NCBI GenBank assembly: GCA_945890485.1
Contig: CAMDCN010000007.1
Location: 1 to 64,000, forward strand
Source of the DNA: Candidatus Sulfopaludibacter sp. SbA3
Lineage (GTDB): Bacteria > Acidobacteriota > Terriglobia > Bryobacterales > Bryobacteraceae
Reading direction: 5' to 3'
DNA length: 64,000 bases
Numbering within the stretch: the stretch's first letter is position 1; each line of letters opens with the position of its first letter. This document shows positions 37,301 through 45,771 of this stretch, in pieces. Both the position numbers and the translations under genes were made by a program. The notes below the pieces were generated by a model. That model was not told where the DNA came from, did not search any database, and worked only from the letters and a program-made list of their open reading frames with translations.

Positions 37301-40300
37301 CGTCCTGGATCGCTGGCCCATTCTGCAGATGTACGGCCAGGCGCATGTGAACCCAGCCGGCATCGGAGCCAGCGGACGCAACATCATTCTCGATCAGCCT
37401 CTTGGCAACGTCATAGTCCACTTTGTTGCTGATCAGCTTCTCGTTCCAACCCCGAAGCCGGAGCACGCACTTCCCGCAAAACTGTTGGGAGACCGGGTCA
37501 GGGTCGTAGTTCATGATGCAAGTATCGTGTTCGACGTGCTCCGGAATCTCCGTCGCCGCCGTACCGTCCGGCGCAGCGGTTTCGAAGGCCCGCTTGTAGT
37601 TATGGTTAACAAAGAAAGCGTGCGCCAATTCATGAATCAATAGATTCTTGGCGGGTAGATACTGCTGCCTGGGAGTAAGATGAGGCGGCTTTGGCAAAAC
37701 CACGTAACCCACCGACAACTGAGGCGACCCTAGCGATGCCTGCACCCCGCCCTCGACAAAATACGTTGCCTTGGAATAATTTTCAAAATAGAAAAAGTAA
37801 ATTCCCTTCTCGGTCTTAATCTCCTGAGCGAATTTTTCAAGCAACGTGTTGAAGATGGCATCCACTTGCTTTTTCGCATCCATCTCAAAATATTCCGGAG
37901 CGTGATAAGCGCGCTTGGTCTTACAGTAGTCCCTCCAGACCTCGGCGCGATCGATCAGAATCCGGTCACGGAAAAAGGAGTGGATAAATCCGCGGACCCG
38001 CGAGATTCGCAGACCGCCATCGTCATCGGACAAAAGGCCACTAACGGTGATCGCCAGCGGCGTCTGGCGATTGTTTACCGCGTTCACCAGAGCCGCCTTC
38101 ACCTGGCGCTTATGGTCAGAGGTCAACTGCTTGGAGTAGTTGCCCGAGAACTTCTTTTTGGGGAACGTCAGCCTGACCAGAGTGCCCGCGATATCGACCT
38201 CCACCACTCGGGCATCGGTACCCTTGCCGAGCTTGACCGTCAAATCGATAAAGCCACTGGCCTCGGTAATCACCGTTTTGATCTGCGACGTCTTCGGCGT
38301 CGTTTCAATAGTCGTCAGCGTTTCGCCTCGACGAAACGGCGTCGCGGTCTTTGCCAGCAGCAGGAACACCGGCGCGTTCAGCTCTTCCGTTAATACGGGG
38401 TCCCGGCCAACAATGAAACCAGTCGCGCCGCCGGAACTCTTCACCTCCACATAACGAGCTTCCGGATGATCCTTGGCACTGCGCTCAAACGGATCTGCGT
38501 CCGAAACAGTGACCGCGAACATGGGCTGCGTCTTGAAGTGATTCTTTACTGCGTTCGTATACTCCGGAAAGCTCCGGACGTGCAGTAGGTGCGTAGCATC
38601 GGGTTGAAGCTGCGGCAATTTCCAAAGGTGATGCAGGAACAGCTGAACGTCGCCTTCGGATTCGTACTTCTTCTTGTGCGCCTCATCGAAGCGCTCCTTC
38701 TTGGTGAACGAAGCCGGCGGGGCGCCCCGATCGGCGATATCGAGAATGATCCCGGTCACCTGCTTCATGGCGGCCGCGGCGGCCGTCACCTCCTCACTTC
38801 CTGGGGTGTTCGCCGGAAAGGTGAAGTAGTTCATCTTCACGCGACGGAACACCTCAAACTCGCCCGAAACCGCCATGGGGGGCTGCTGCTTGGCCGGCAA
38901 CCTCCGCACCTGTTCGCGTAGCGTGAGATTCGGCTTGGCGTCCTTGATATCAAAGTCCGACTTTTCCATCGCGACGTAAACGACCAGCCGATAACGGTCG
39001 CCCTGCATTCTAGACGGTTGAAACAGCACCCCGGTCTTGCCCGCATGCGCTCCGGTACCGCATTTGCTAAACGCTGCCCATGGCCGATCCCCCCCCGCCG
39101 GGGTGACCGGATAGGGAAACGCGCCCTGCTCAGCCGGCAAGAATACAGGTGCGGCCCCCACCCCTCGCTTGCCGCCATACTTCACCGGACAATTGTTCGA
39201 ACCCAGCGGAGCCGCGTCCGCATCAGCCGGATCCCCAGCCATTTGCTTTTCGAGGAAGTCTCTGGTGAGAGCCGTGGACTGCGCGTCGCCAACGCCGACC
39301 CAGTCCCGGACCTTCATATCGACGGCGTTGTCCTCCCAATCCCACAGACACTCCGCCGGCCCAACAGCCTTCAACGCATCGTCCGTCGTACTGGGCTGGC
39401 TATCGCTCTTCTTCACCCGGATCTTCGCCAGGATCGGGATGCGCGCCCCATCGCCCCAAACCGCTTTGTGCGATCCGAACTCCTCCGACTTCGGAATCAG
39501 CACCTTCGAAGGAGCAGGAATCGGGAACTGCGACTTTTCGCTTACCAGATCGACCGCAACCGCGATCGGGCCCGTGGACCACTTCGGGAAGCTAACCGCC
39601 GCCGCCAGCTTATAGCAAGGACTGTCCTTCGCCGTTTCAAGAGGCGTGCCCGCGTCGAACTGGACGTCCTCGTGTACCCCGGCCAAAAGCGTAAGGTCCG
39701 CCGTTGCGCCAGTCCCCCGGCGATTCGGCCGCAGATTCTGCACCTTGATCACCGCCGCAACCTCATTGCCGTTGAGATGCGTCGCATCGAGAACCACCTC
39801 GTGGCGATCCTTCGTCGGGTCGGCATTCGCCTTCGTCAGCAAGTCCAGGACGACGTCCTTCTCCAGCCGCAGCGTCTCGGCCTTGTTCTTGCCTTCCACA
39901 TCGTTGCCGCGCGCGGTAAGCATCTCCGGCGGCCCCCAATGCAGCGATACCGAATGGGGCAGAATATCGAAGTACAACCAAATCGCGTGTTCCGTCACCG
40001 GCGTCGAATCCAGCACCGGGACCACACTAAACCGGAGCATATAAGGAGACCGCGCCACCGTCACCACGCCATCCGGAAAATCCTGCGCCATCATCGCGCC
40101 GTCCGTCACCACGCTCACCGACTCCAGCATATTCGGGTAGCGCCGTTTCTCCGCCACCTCGTTGCACGGACCCAAATCACCACTGAATAAACCCCTGAAG
40201 TGCTTGGGACAGGTCCTCCACGTATACGTCTTGGTCCAGAACTTCTTCAGTTGCCCATTCACCCGGCAGTAAAGCTCCAGCCTGGACTCCTTAACCGCCG

Positions 40301-40622
40301 CCGGACGGAGATGCGTCCCAACAATAAGCACCCTCTCTTCCAGCGGCGCAAAGCAGAACCGTGTCGGCGCATCCGACGCAATATCCGGATGGTCCGGATC
40401 GCTCTGCTTAAAGAACGTCCCATGCAGAATATCGCTGTCGGTGGCGTGTAGCGCAATCTCGAGCGGCCCACACGAACCTTGGGGCATCACCGTATTCTGA
40501 ATCGGAATATTCACCGCGCCGCGGGTGACCCCGATCTTGCGCTGCACCATCGCATTCCGTCTGCGGACACCAAGCGGCAACTTGAAGTCGACGCACCGAA
40601 TAGGTTGGGGTTGGGGCTTCAT
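34317..40622 (-). CDS. Giant protein with two zincin metallopeptidase-like domains
   Basis: 2101 residues. Two HExxHxxxxxH motifs occur: HELAHAFFVNH (His997, Glu998, His1001, His1007) and HELAHALFLQH (His2039, Glu2040, His2043, His2049). Each is followed by CIMNYD or CVMNYG, like a metzincin Met-turn, and by FCGKC or FCGQC plus LRG. Each half also has an SR(M/I)xGDRY(R/K)L module (about 545 and 1590), so the protein looks like an internal duplication. There is no signal peptide and a Lys/Glu-rich helical region at 1115-1175. With LysM and Ig-like partners downstream of one promoter it may be a secreted effector. No known family assigned. Confidence 0.75.
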   Translation of the reverse strand: MKPQPQPIRCVDFKLPLGVRRRNAMVQRKIGVTRGAVNIPIQNTVMPQGSCGPLEIALHATDSDILHGTFFKQSDPDHPDIASDAPTRFCFAPLEERVLIVGTHLRPAAVKESRLELYCRVNGQLKKFWTKTYTWRTCPKHFRGLFSGDLGPCNEVAEKRRYPNMLESVSVVTDGAMMAQDFPDGVVTVARSPYMLRFSVVPVLDSTPVTEHAIWLYFDILPHSVSLHWGPPEMLTARGNDVEGKNKAETLRLEKDVVLDLLTKANADPTKDRHEVVLDATHLNGNEVAAVIKVQNLRPNRRGTGATADLTLLAGVHEDVQFDAGTPLETAKDSPCYKLAAAVSFPKWSTGPIAVAVDLVSEKSQFPIPAPSKVLIPKSEEFGSHKAVWGDGARIPILAKIRVKKSDSQPSTTDDALKAVGPAECLWDWEDNAVDMKVRDWVGVGDAQSTALTRDFLEKQMAGDPADADAAPLGSNNCPVKYGGKRGVGAAPVFLPAEQGAFPYPVTPAGGDRPWAAFSKCGTGAHAGKTGVLFQPSRMQGDRYRLVVYVAMEKSDFDIKDAKPNLTLREQVRRLPAKQQPPMAVSGEFEVFRRVKMNYFTFPANTPGSEEVTAAAAAMKQVTGIILDIADRGAPPASFTKKERFDEAHKKKYESEGDVQLFLHHLWKLPQLQPDATHLLHVRSFPEYTNAVKNHFKTQPMFAVTVSDADPFERSAKDHPEARYVEVKSSGGATGFIVGRDPVLTEELNAPVFLLLAKTATPFRRGETLTTIETTPKTSQIKTVITEASGFIDLTVKLGKGTDARVVEVDIAGTLVRLTFPKKKFSGNYSKQLTSDHKRQVKAALVNAVNNRQTPLAITVSGLLSDDDGGLRISRVRGFIHSFFRDRILIDRAEVWRDYCKTKRAYHAPEYFEMDAKKQVDAIFNTLLEKFAQEIKTEKGIYFFYFENYSKATYFVEGGVQASLGSPQLSVGYVVLPKPPHLTPRQQYLPAKNLLIHELAHAFFVNHNYKRAFETAAPDGTAATEIPEHVEHDTCIMNYDPDPVSQQFCGKCVLRLRGWNEKLISNKVDYDVAKRLIENDVASAGSDAGWVHMRLAVHLQNGPAIQDAIKQNSKKAADVKWARLKQEKAKEPWKSVTARRKELESKGDARTKKEDQEFLNLKKREDEIDRNATAPLDAMMTLSQKVGSELRQAARPLVVEAEKGWTAFSSANAVGPGLGINMLRNMVLVHAKYGDAEKARNYYRQLTQLSTHPLDLTGGNLEKDISSTSPLHHIQDLDTIDTSYYEVKVEIGDLSDIFAQPVSTPQGRKARLQVLGLFNRPLDHPQSDACLTFSWAYAKRLLNTLQDNDPGNVLDQEIKKFLISTGDGKLPLAGAPAARLRRAAGYGPLYSQAAMMLQFPEWDYPRSEGYQEGLHDDEKPYSRYMLGGDPFEVEDIFCDANPALGKIPLKVTVRKRPVTSDSDSDFVPAANVRLYIQLVEPDVVDSGSFATGLGPSNPVAGGTSFSTGAEPTALAAKPGQYLKTIDERLDQTHPSLPGDPQAFNKSSHVGGKGRLHPDGNVTDPNDKIVSSTGVVRENLFLSPLGNGSFVPFPELPDSKNEPHAISFDLDGNGEAKFVFAPSRIGGDRYKLRFYVGRPTFTGRNDSNITETATMIVWRAARLSAYLKQAPHTGPQDAPAYLQAQVTQPGAPACLKNAPAPLTDIDFGAEMTKELAKCYVELVVDPQALYSRPLSGQSANFRRMVAQMAHDHPWFVNCTFSQRYFRVARNGEGKPIDPKDGRVLNEGELYFGSYQYLDSACWLKEQVPGTGKTGTATGLTVTLRWTPFASSIKLVDFSAGENGSSYIQCAIEDPVGMAGTVGFTVKPPLASARFDYTNRQLSLTFQDAAGARPNYEVYYQGKDFVDLDALILDFPAKSPFLFNLRLPADYNSETLKLHGTQYPPMLKADQADFFGNRPYPHAGYFDDRVGGLVKVVFMEALARAIDNNGGFYPGIVLIQAVEMDNWGGFALQDGKAVGRAVYLLSSKAPQAAPDVKILVHELAHALFLQHAPNAPGKQSHLHDPADGCVMNYGNPANDGDFCGQCVAALRGMNAADEPFVPS

Positions 40623-40630
40623 TGACTCTC

Positions 40631-41281
40631 CTAGTAACCGCCGTCGTGTACGCCGCGCAACAACTCGCGGACCGCGTCATCCAATTCGCCGCTGGGCTCC
40701 AGTCCGTAGGCCAACTGAAACGCCGTCAGGGATTTCGTCGCTGCCTCGTCCCACGATTCGTCCACGGAGCCCTCGAAAAAGCCCAGATTGAACAGGCGCC
40801 GCTTCACCCCCGAAATCGTCGTCACCGGATTCAGATGCCCCAGGTCGAGTGGATAAACCTCCTTCGTCTCCCCCTCCCCCAAAGTCAACGTACCCTGCCG
40901 CGCCTGCGGTGGAATGCCGCAGATCACCATACCCTTGGCGTCGGTCCGCGCCCCATCATCCGAAACCGGCTTGCCGTCCACCACAATCGTGAATGGGACA
41001 TCCGACCGCGGATTGCCGTCCTCATCCACGAACTGAATCCGCAGCATCGCCGGCACGCCCTTCAACTGGAACACATGCACTTCGCCCGTCTCACCCGGCT
41101 CAGTCTTCTCCCGCTTATCCGGCACATAAACCGAATCGCCAGGCAACAACACGTTCGGATCCGTCCGCAAAGCCCGAAGCTGCGCGTTATTCGGGTCGTC
41201 CCACAGGGTCTCCCAAAAGAAACCAAATTTATCCGCAATACTGCTCAGGCAATCGCCGACTTCAACTTTGTGAATGGGCAT
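40631..41281 (-). CDS. LysM and peptidoglycan-binding domain protein
   Basis: 216 residues. An N-terminal LysM (residues 2-53: HKVEVGDCLSSIADKFG, PNVLLPGDSVYVP) is followed by a middle beta-sandwich at 75-145 (FVDEDGNPRSDVPFTIVVDG). The PG_binding_1-type helical domain (TISGVKRRLFNLGFFEGSVDE, AFQLAYGLEPSGELDD) ends the protein. It lacks a signal peptide, as do similar proteins in contractile-injection or type VI effector loci. It lies 8 bp upstream of the giant zincin gene and may deliver it or anchor it to the cell wall. Confidence 0.85.
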   Translation of the reverse strand: MPIHKVEVGDCLSSIADKFGFFWETLWDDPNNAQLRALRTDPNVLLPGDSVYVPDKREKTEPGETGEVHVFQLKGVPAMLRIQFVDEDGNPRSDVPFTIVVDGKPVSDDGARTDAKGMVICGIPPQARQGTLTLGEGETKEVYPLDLGHLNPVTTISGVKRRLFNLGFFEGSVDESWDEAATKSLTAFQLAYGLEPSGELDDAVRELLRGVHDGGY

Positions 41282-41347
41282 AGAGTTCCTTCGGTAACAT
41301 CATCCGCTCCGCGTGGCGGAAGGCTGATTCGATCGGCGCTCGCCGCC

Positions 41348-42013
41348 TCAAACCGGGCTCTTCACGTTGTACCAACCGTCCTTGTCATAGTCCGGGAAGC
41401 AGATCGTACACGTCCCCGGATCAATCTTGTGAAAAGTCACGCGGCCCTGATCATCCAATATCCCGGTGCGAGGCGCCGCTTCCCCCGGCACCTCCGCGCG
41501 ATATCGCGCCCCCGCCACCGGCTTTCCCGCCGCATCAATCAAGGCAAACTCCACCCAAGTCTTCGTCTTCTGCTCAGGCAACAAGCTCTGCGGCGTCTCC
41601 ACCAGCTTCGTCGTCTCCGGACTGCCTTCCTTCTCCGCCTCCGGTCGAACCGGCCCACTCCGTTCGTAAGCAAACGGAGCCCGTTGCATCGGCCACCGCC
41701 CCGACGGCTTCCCCCACGCCCCGGAATCGTAATCCGGAAACGTAATCTGACAAATACCCGGATCAAGCTCCCGGAAATTCACCCTGCCGTTCTCATCCAG
41801 CTTCCCAATCCGCGGCTCTGACTCATTCGGCACCACCACGTGATACCGCGCCCCCGGAACCGGCTTACCCAGCATATCGATCAGCGCCACCTCCACCCAC
41901 GTCTTCCCCACCTTCTTCGGCGGCTCCGACTGAGAACACGGCGCCACCGCCGTCGGCTCCCCCTCCGGAAAGCTGCTCTGCGCCGTCTCGACCTTGTCTT
42001 TTATCTCCGCCAA
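41348..42013 (-). CDS. Protein with two tandem Ig-like (carboxypeptidase-regulatory-type) domains
   Basis: 221 residues containing the same 60-residue unit twice, at about 38-100 and 150-218: TWVEVALIDMLGKPVPGARY / TWVEFALIDAAGKPVAGARY, then an ENGRV or DQGRV turn, and DPGxCxIxFPDYD. The linker is Pro/Glu-rich. DPGTC-FPDYD repeats of this kind are common in proteins encoded beside VgrG or LysM effector genes. No export signal. It is probably an adaptor or structural partner of the LysM and zincin proteins. Confidence 0.75.
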   Translation of the reverse strand: MAEIKDKVETAQSSFPEGEPTAVAPCSQSEPPKKVGKTWVEVALIDMLGKPVPGARYHVVVPNESEPRIGKLDENGRVNFRELDPGICQITFPDYDSGAWGKPSGRWPMQRAPFAYERSGPVRPEAEKEGSPETTKLVETPQSLLPEQKTKTWVEFALIDAAGKPVAGARYRAEVPGEAAPRTGILDDQGRVTFHKIDPGTCTICFPDYDKDGWYNVKSPV

Positions 42014-42017
42014 CGCC

Positions 42018-42437
42018 TCAACCTCCCACTCCCCACGCCCGTGGATCGTAAGCCTCTTTCACCGCCACCCAGTCCTCCTCCGATGCCCTCTCCAGCAAAT
42101 GGCTAATCCGGGCATTCGGCGGCACATCCGCATCCCGCAAGTAACGCCCCAGATACGGGTCCACATCAAAATTCGGCGACGCCTCAAACATCAACGTCAG
42201 ATACCCCGCCAACGCCGCCTGCCCCGTCAAACCATACCCCTTCGCCTTGGCCACCCCCGACGCAATCATCCTCGCCAAAGTCGAATCCGGCAGCGCACTC
42301 ACCGCCACCGGCCCACTCGGCAACCGCACAATCGTCCCGTCCTGCGACCCCCGAAAGTAAGCCACCAAATCCCGCTCAAAGGCCTTCTCCATCGCGGCCT
42401 GAAAGATTCCAATCTTCTGAGGAGTGATCACGAGCAT
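42018..42437 (-). CDS. Small protein resembling type VI effector-locus accessory proteins
   Basis: 139 residues from ATG 42437 (MLVITPQKIGIFQAAME); a TTG at 42497 could add 20 residues, but family members usually begin at the TPQ-type segment. Features: FERDLVAYFRGS, ASGVAKAKGYGLTGQAALAGYLTLMF, FDVDPYLGRYL and ARISHLLERA. The pattern of an arginine/helix start, a gly-tyr-gly turn and an LMF-xFD segment is that of small proteins flanking T6SS or related effectors. It heads the zincin cassette. Function unknown, possibly a chaperone. Confidence 0.6.
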   Translation of the reverse strand: MLVITPQKIGIFQAAMEKAFERDLVAYFRGSQDGTIVRLPSGPVAVSALPDSTLARMIASGVAKAKGYGLTGQAALAGYLTLMFEASPNFDVDPYLGRYLRDADVPPNARISHLLERASEEDWVAVKEAYDPRAWGVGG

Positions 42438-42515
42438 AGGACAATGCGTGCCATCAGGACGAGGCTCACCGCCCTCGTACCCGTCAATGGTACACAATCA
42501 GCGGTCGTCTTCGCC

Positions 42516-43550
42516 CTAACTCGTCGGGAACTCCCGCGGGATCAACTCCATCGCCTTCAACTCCGCCCACACCGGCGCCGGCACCTCCGCCTCCCGGATC
42601 AACTTCACCGTCTCCACCAACCGCCCCGGCGTCATCGTCGACGTCACAATCTGCGTCACCACCGTGGGAAAGTTCACCACCAACAACCCCGCCACCGCCG
42701 CCGCCAAATGTAACAACGGAGTCGACCCGCAAGCCTTATAAAACCGGCTCATCAACGCCCGCTCCGCCTCATTCGCCACCGCATAGTTATACAAAAACGG
42801 CGCCGCCCCCGCCGGATCCTCCGTCAACGTAAACGCCTGCCCATAGTTGATCCCCATCAACGTCACCTGATACCCCTCCCGCGCCCCCTCCGCAAACACC
42901 CCCATCATTTCATGCAGAATCGCCGGGCAAAACGTCACCCCCGCATAATCCAACACCCCCGGCTCCTCCTTCACAAACCGCCCCACAAACCCCGGAACCT
43001 TCACCCCCAACCCAATCCGCTCCACAAACCCCTGCCGCTTCGCCCGCTGCAGCATCCGCACCGCCGGCCGTATATCCGCCTCCCAATCCAACCCCACCTG
43101 CGCTTCCTTATCCGGCCCGTCATGCAACGCCACCCCGTACAACTTACCCCCGCCTAACTCAATCCGCTCCCGGCAAATCTGCTCCTCCGTGCCCTTCTCG
43201 GATCCATCCCACTTATCCGTCAACCCCTGATACCGCGCCGGTATCCCCGTCAACAACGCCTCCGGCTGATGCTCCGCCGCGTCCTCCCCCGCCAACCCCA
43301 AATATCGCAAACACTTCGTCTGAAACCGGATCTCCTCCGGCTTCACCCCCAATATCTCCAACGCCCGCCCCAACTGCAGCGTCGCCCGGTACAACACCGC
43401 CGAATCAAACGTCCGTATCCCCAGCTCCAACGCGGCCTTCACCATCGGCACCACATGCCGCTCCGTATCCACCGCCCCGCCCCCCGGCGCCGGACCAAAC
43501 CCAAACCGATGACATCCAAACGCAAACGTATCCGCCGCTATCTCTCTCAC
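42516..43550 (-). CDS. Aldo/keto reductase family protein
   Basis: 344 residues. An AKR (beta/alpha)8 barrel is suggested by VKAALELGIRTFDSAVLYRA (Asp and Tyr in catalytic positions), RFQTKCLRYLGLAG, KLYGVALHDGPDKE and RIGLGVKVPG. The first strand lacks the usual GxG pattern, so NADP use is not certain. Its start overlaps the GMC oxidoreductase stop (ATGA), indicating a coupled redox pair. The substrate may be a sugar or polyol. Confidence 0.82.
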   Translation of the reverse strand: MREIAADTFAFGCHRFGFGPAPGGGAVDTERHVVPMVKAALELGIRTFDSAVLYRATLQLGRALEILGVKPEEIRFQTKCLRYLGLAGEDAAEHQPEALLTGIPARYQGLTDKWDGSEKGTEEQICRERIELGGGKLYGVALHDGPDKEAQVGLDWEADIRPAVRMLQRAKRQGFVERIGLGVKVPGFVGRFVKEEPGVLDYAGVTFCPAILHEMMGVFAEGAREGYQVTLMGINYGQAFTLTEDPAGAAPFLYNYAVANEAERALMSRFYKACGSTPLLHLAAAVAGLLVVNFPTVVTQIVTSTMTPGRLVETVKLIREAEVPAPVWAELKAMELIPREFPTS

Positions 43551-45175
43551 GCTTTCCCCATCTCCCGGACAATATAATCACAAGCCCGCACCGTCAACGC
43601 CATCATCGTCAGCGTCGGATTCTGGCACCCTGAACTCACCCAAGCCGCCCCATCCGTCACAAACAAGTTATTCACCTCATGCGCCTGGCACCACTTATTC
43701 AACACACTCTTCCGCTTATCCGTACCCATCCGCGCCGTCCCCGTCTCATGAATGCAAAACCCCGGTATCGAATACTGCCCCGTCTGCCGCACATTCTTCG
43801 CCCCCGCGGCTTCTAACATCTCCGCCGCCTGCTCCCTTCCGTCCTGCCACAACTTCTTCTCGTTCTCCCCCCACTCCGCCGATATCTTCAACACCGGAAT
43901 CCCCCACGCATCCACCCGGTTCGGATCAATCGACACCCGGTTCTCCGGCCGCGCCAAACACTCCCCCCACAAGTTAATACTGATCCCAAACTGCCCCTTC
44001 CTTACGGCCTCCTTGTACTCCTTCCCAAATCCCGGAGCCCCAAAGTCAAACGCCGGCGCACTCCCCCCCTGGTACCCATACCCCCGTATGAACCCCTTCG
44101 TCTCCCGCTCCTTCAAATTCCGGAACCGCGGAATATAAACCCCATTCGGCCGCCGCGGCATCCCCGCCCACGGCTTCGCCTCCACCTGCGGCATCACCCC
44201 CGCCGCCCCGCCCTGATAAATATGGTCCATCAGGTTCTTCCCCAACGCGTCATTATCCCCGCAAATCCCCGAATTCATCAGCAACCTGGTCGATTCGAGC
44301 GTCGACGCGCACAACACAAACACCTTCGCCTTAACCTCCCGCACCTCCCGCGTCACCCGGTCGATATACATCAACCGGTCCGCCTTCCCATCCTTCGTCA
44401 ACACCTTCGCCGCCACCGCATCCGTCACCAACGTCAACCGCCCCGTCTTCTGCGCATCCGCCACCGTCGTAAACGGGCTCGAAAAGTAAGAGAAGGTCGC
44501 ACACCCCTGCTCGCAAGGCCCACAATAATGGCACGCCTGCCGCCCGTTATGCGGCTTCGTCAAGATCGCCGTCCGCCCAATCGTCAACGTCCGCCCAAAG
44601 TTCTTCTTAATCGCATCCTTCAGAATCGTCTCCCCGCACGTCAACTCCATCGGCGGCTGAAAAATCCCATCCGGCAAATGCTCCAACCCCTCCGCCTGCC
44701 CCGAAATCCCCACATACTTCTCCACCATCTCGTAATAAGGAACCAACTCCTCATACGTCACCGGCCAGTCATCCCCATACCCGTCGTGACTCTTCCCCGT
44801 CAAGTCCAACTTCGACATCCGGTAACTCTGCCGGCCCCAGCTCAGGCTCCGCCCCCCCAGCACCCGCATCCGGATCCAGTTAAACGGCTTATCTTGAACG
44901 TAAGGATTCTCCTTATCGTTCACAAACCACTTATGATTCCCCTCCCGGCACGCATAACATAGCCCCTGAATCGGCCGGTCCTCCAACACCTTCGGCGACA
45001 TGCCTAAGTAAGGGTACTGCCCCGGCCGGTTATGCTCCGTAAACTCCTTCGGAGTCACCTTCGCCCCCGCCTCCACCATCGCCACCCGCAGCCCGGCCTC
45101 CGTCAACCGTTTCGCCGCCCAGCCCCCCGTCGCCCCACTCCCCACCACCACCGCGTCAAAAACCGTAGTCTGCAT
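43547..45175 (-). CDS. GMC family oxidoreductase
   Basis: 542 residues from ATG 45175, where MQTTVFDAVVVGSGATGG gives the Rossmann FAD-binding start. A longer TTG frame reaching 45193 has no better ribosome site. Further features are RVLGGRSLSWGRQSYRMS (glycine-rich GMC region), CHYCGPCEQGCATFSYF, VLCASTLESTRLLMNSG and the C-terminal CIHETGTARMG ... NPTLTMMALTVRACDYI. It resembles the subgroup of GMC dehydrogenases that oxidise sugars or polyols. It lies just downstream of a toxin-antitoxin pair. Confidence 0.87.
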   Translation of the reverse strand: MQTTVFDAVVVGSGATGGWAAKRLTEAGLRVAMVEAGAKVTPKEFTEHNRPGQYPYLGMSPKVLEDRPIQGLCYACREGNHKWFVNDKENPYVQDKPFNWIRMRVLGGRSLSWGRQSYRMSKLDLTGKSHDGYGDDWPVTYEELVPYYEMVEKYVGISGQAEGLEHLPDGIFQPPMELTCGETILKDAIKKNFGRTLTIGRTAILTKPHNGRQACHYCGPCEQGCATFSYFSSPFTTVADAQKTGRLTLVTDAVAAKVLTKDGKADRLMYIDRVTREVREVKAKVFVLCASTLESTRLLMNSGICGDNDALGKNLMDHIYQGGAAGVMPQVEAKPWAGMPRRPNGVYIPRFRNLKERETKGFIRGYGYQGGSAPAFDFGAPGFGKEYKEAVRKGQFGISINLWGECLARPENRVSIDPNRVDAWGIPVLKISAEWGENEKKLWQDGREQAAEMLEAAGAKNVRQTGQYSIPGFCIHETGTARMGTDKRKSVLNKWCQAHEVNNLFVTDGAAWVSSGCQNPTLTMMALTVRACDYIVREMGKA

Positions 45176-45193
45176 ACGCGCAGTATATCCCAA

Positions 45194-45490
45194 CTATTTG
45201 CGCCACGCCGCCGCCTGATCCCTCTCCCCCGCCACCACTCGCAACACCCGCAGCACACCCCGCCCAAGCTCGTAATAAACCATATACCTACCCGCCGGAA
45301 ACACCCGCATCCCCTCCCGCCAGCGCTCCACTAACCGCCCCGCCTCCTCTTGCCCCGTCAACACCGGAAAGGTCGCCTGAATCCGCCCCACCTGCCCATC
45401 CGCCACCTCCTCGGAACTCCGCCCCGCCCAATACCGCCAAATCTTGTCCATGTCCCGCATCGCCCGCTTCGACAGGACCAACCGCTTCAT
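45194..45490 (-). CDS. ParE/RelE-family toxin
   Basis: 98 residues: KRLVLSKRAMRDMDKIWRYW at the N-terminus, GMRVFPAGRYMVYYEL and VLRVLRVVAGERD in the middle and end, the ParE (PF05016) pattern. Members block gyrase or cleave mRNA. Its ATG overlaps the antitoxin stop (ATGA), the normal antitoxin-first order. Confidence 0.85.
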   Translation of the reverse strand: MKRLVLSKRAMRDMDKIWRYWAGRSSEEVADGQVGRIQATFPVLTGQEEAGRLVERWREGMRVFPAGRYMVYYELGRGVLRVLRVVAGERDQAAAWRK

Positions 45491-45744
45491 TCCGCTTCCC
45501 GTGCGCGGGCCCGAATCCCCTCCAAAAACGCCGCCCCCCCATCCGAAAAGTCATACTCCACAAACTCCCCCCGGTCTATCTCCGCCGCCGCCTCCTCTAA
45601 CGACAACCGAAACTCCTCCTCCCCCGCCCACGCCCGCAGCGCCGCCTCCACCACCTCCCCACTATCCGCATACCCGCCCTCCTTCACCCGCCCCTCCACA
45701 AATCCCGCCCACTCCTCCGACAACCGTATCCGCATCTCAGCCAT
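45487..45744 (-). CDS. ParD-like antitoxin
   Basis: 85 residues. The N-terminal ribbon-helix-helix-like segment (MRIRLSEEWAGFVEGRVKEGGYADSGE) would bind DNA, and the acidic tail would wrap the toxin. ATG 45744 has AAGGAG seven bases upstream. It is probably autoregulated; no operator was resolved in the 27-bp gap upstream. Confidence 0.82.
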   Translation of the reverse strand: MAEMRIRLSEEWAGFVEGRVKEGGYADSGEVVEAALRAWAGEEEFRLSLEEAAAEIDRGEFVEYDFSDGGAAFLEGIRARAREAE

Positions 45745-45771
45745 AGCAAAACTCCTTCTCCCCCTATCCTA

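Noticed and set aside
39018-41821. Arg/His-rich + strand frames across the giant zincin and LysM genes
   Set aside because: Antisense artefacts of high-GC coding DNA.
34317-42437. A complete type VI secretion system
   Set aside because: No VgrG, Hcp, TssB/C, PAAR or ATPase gene is in the window.
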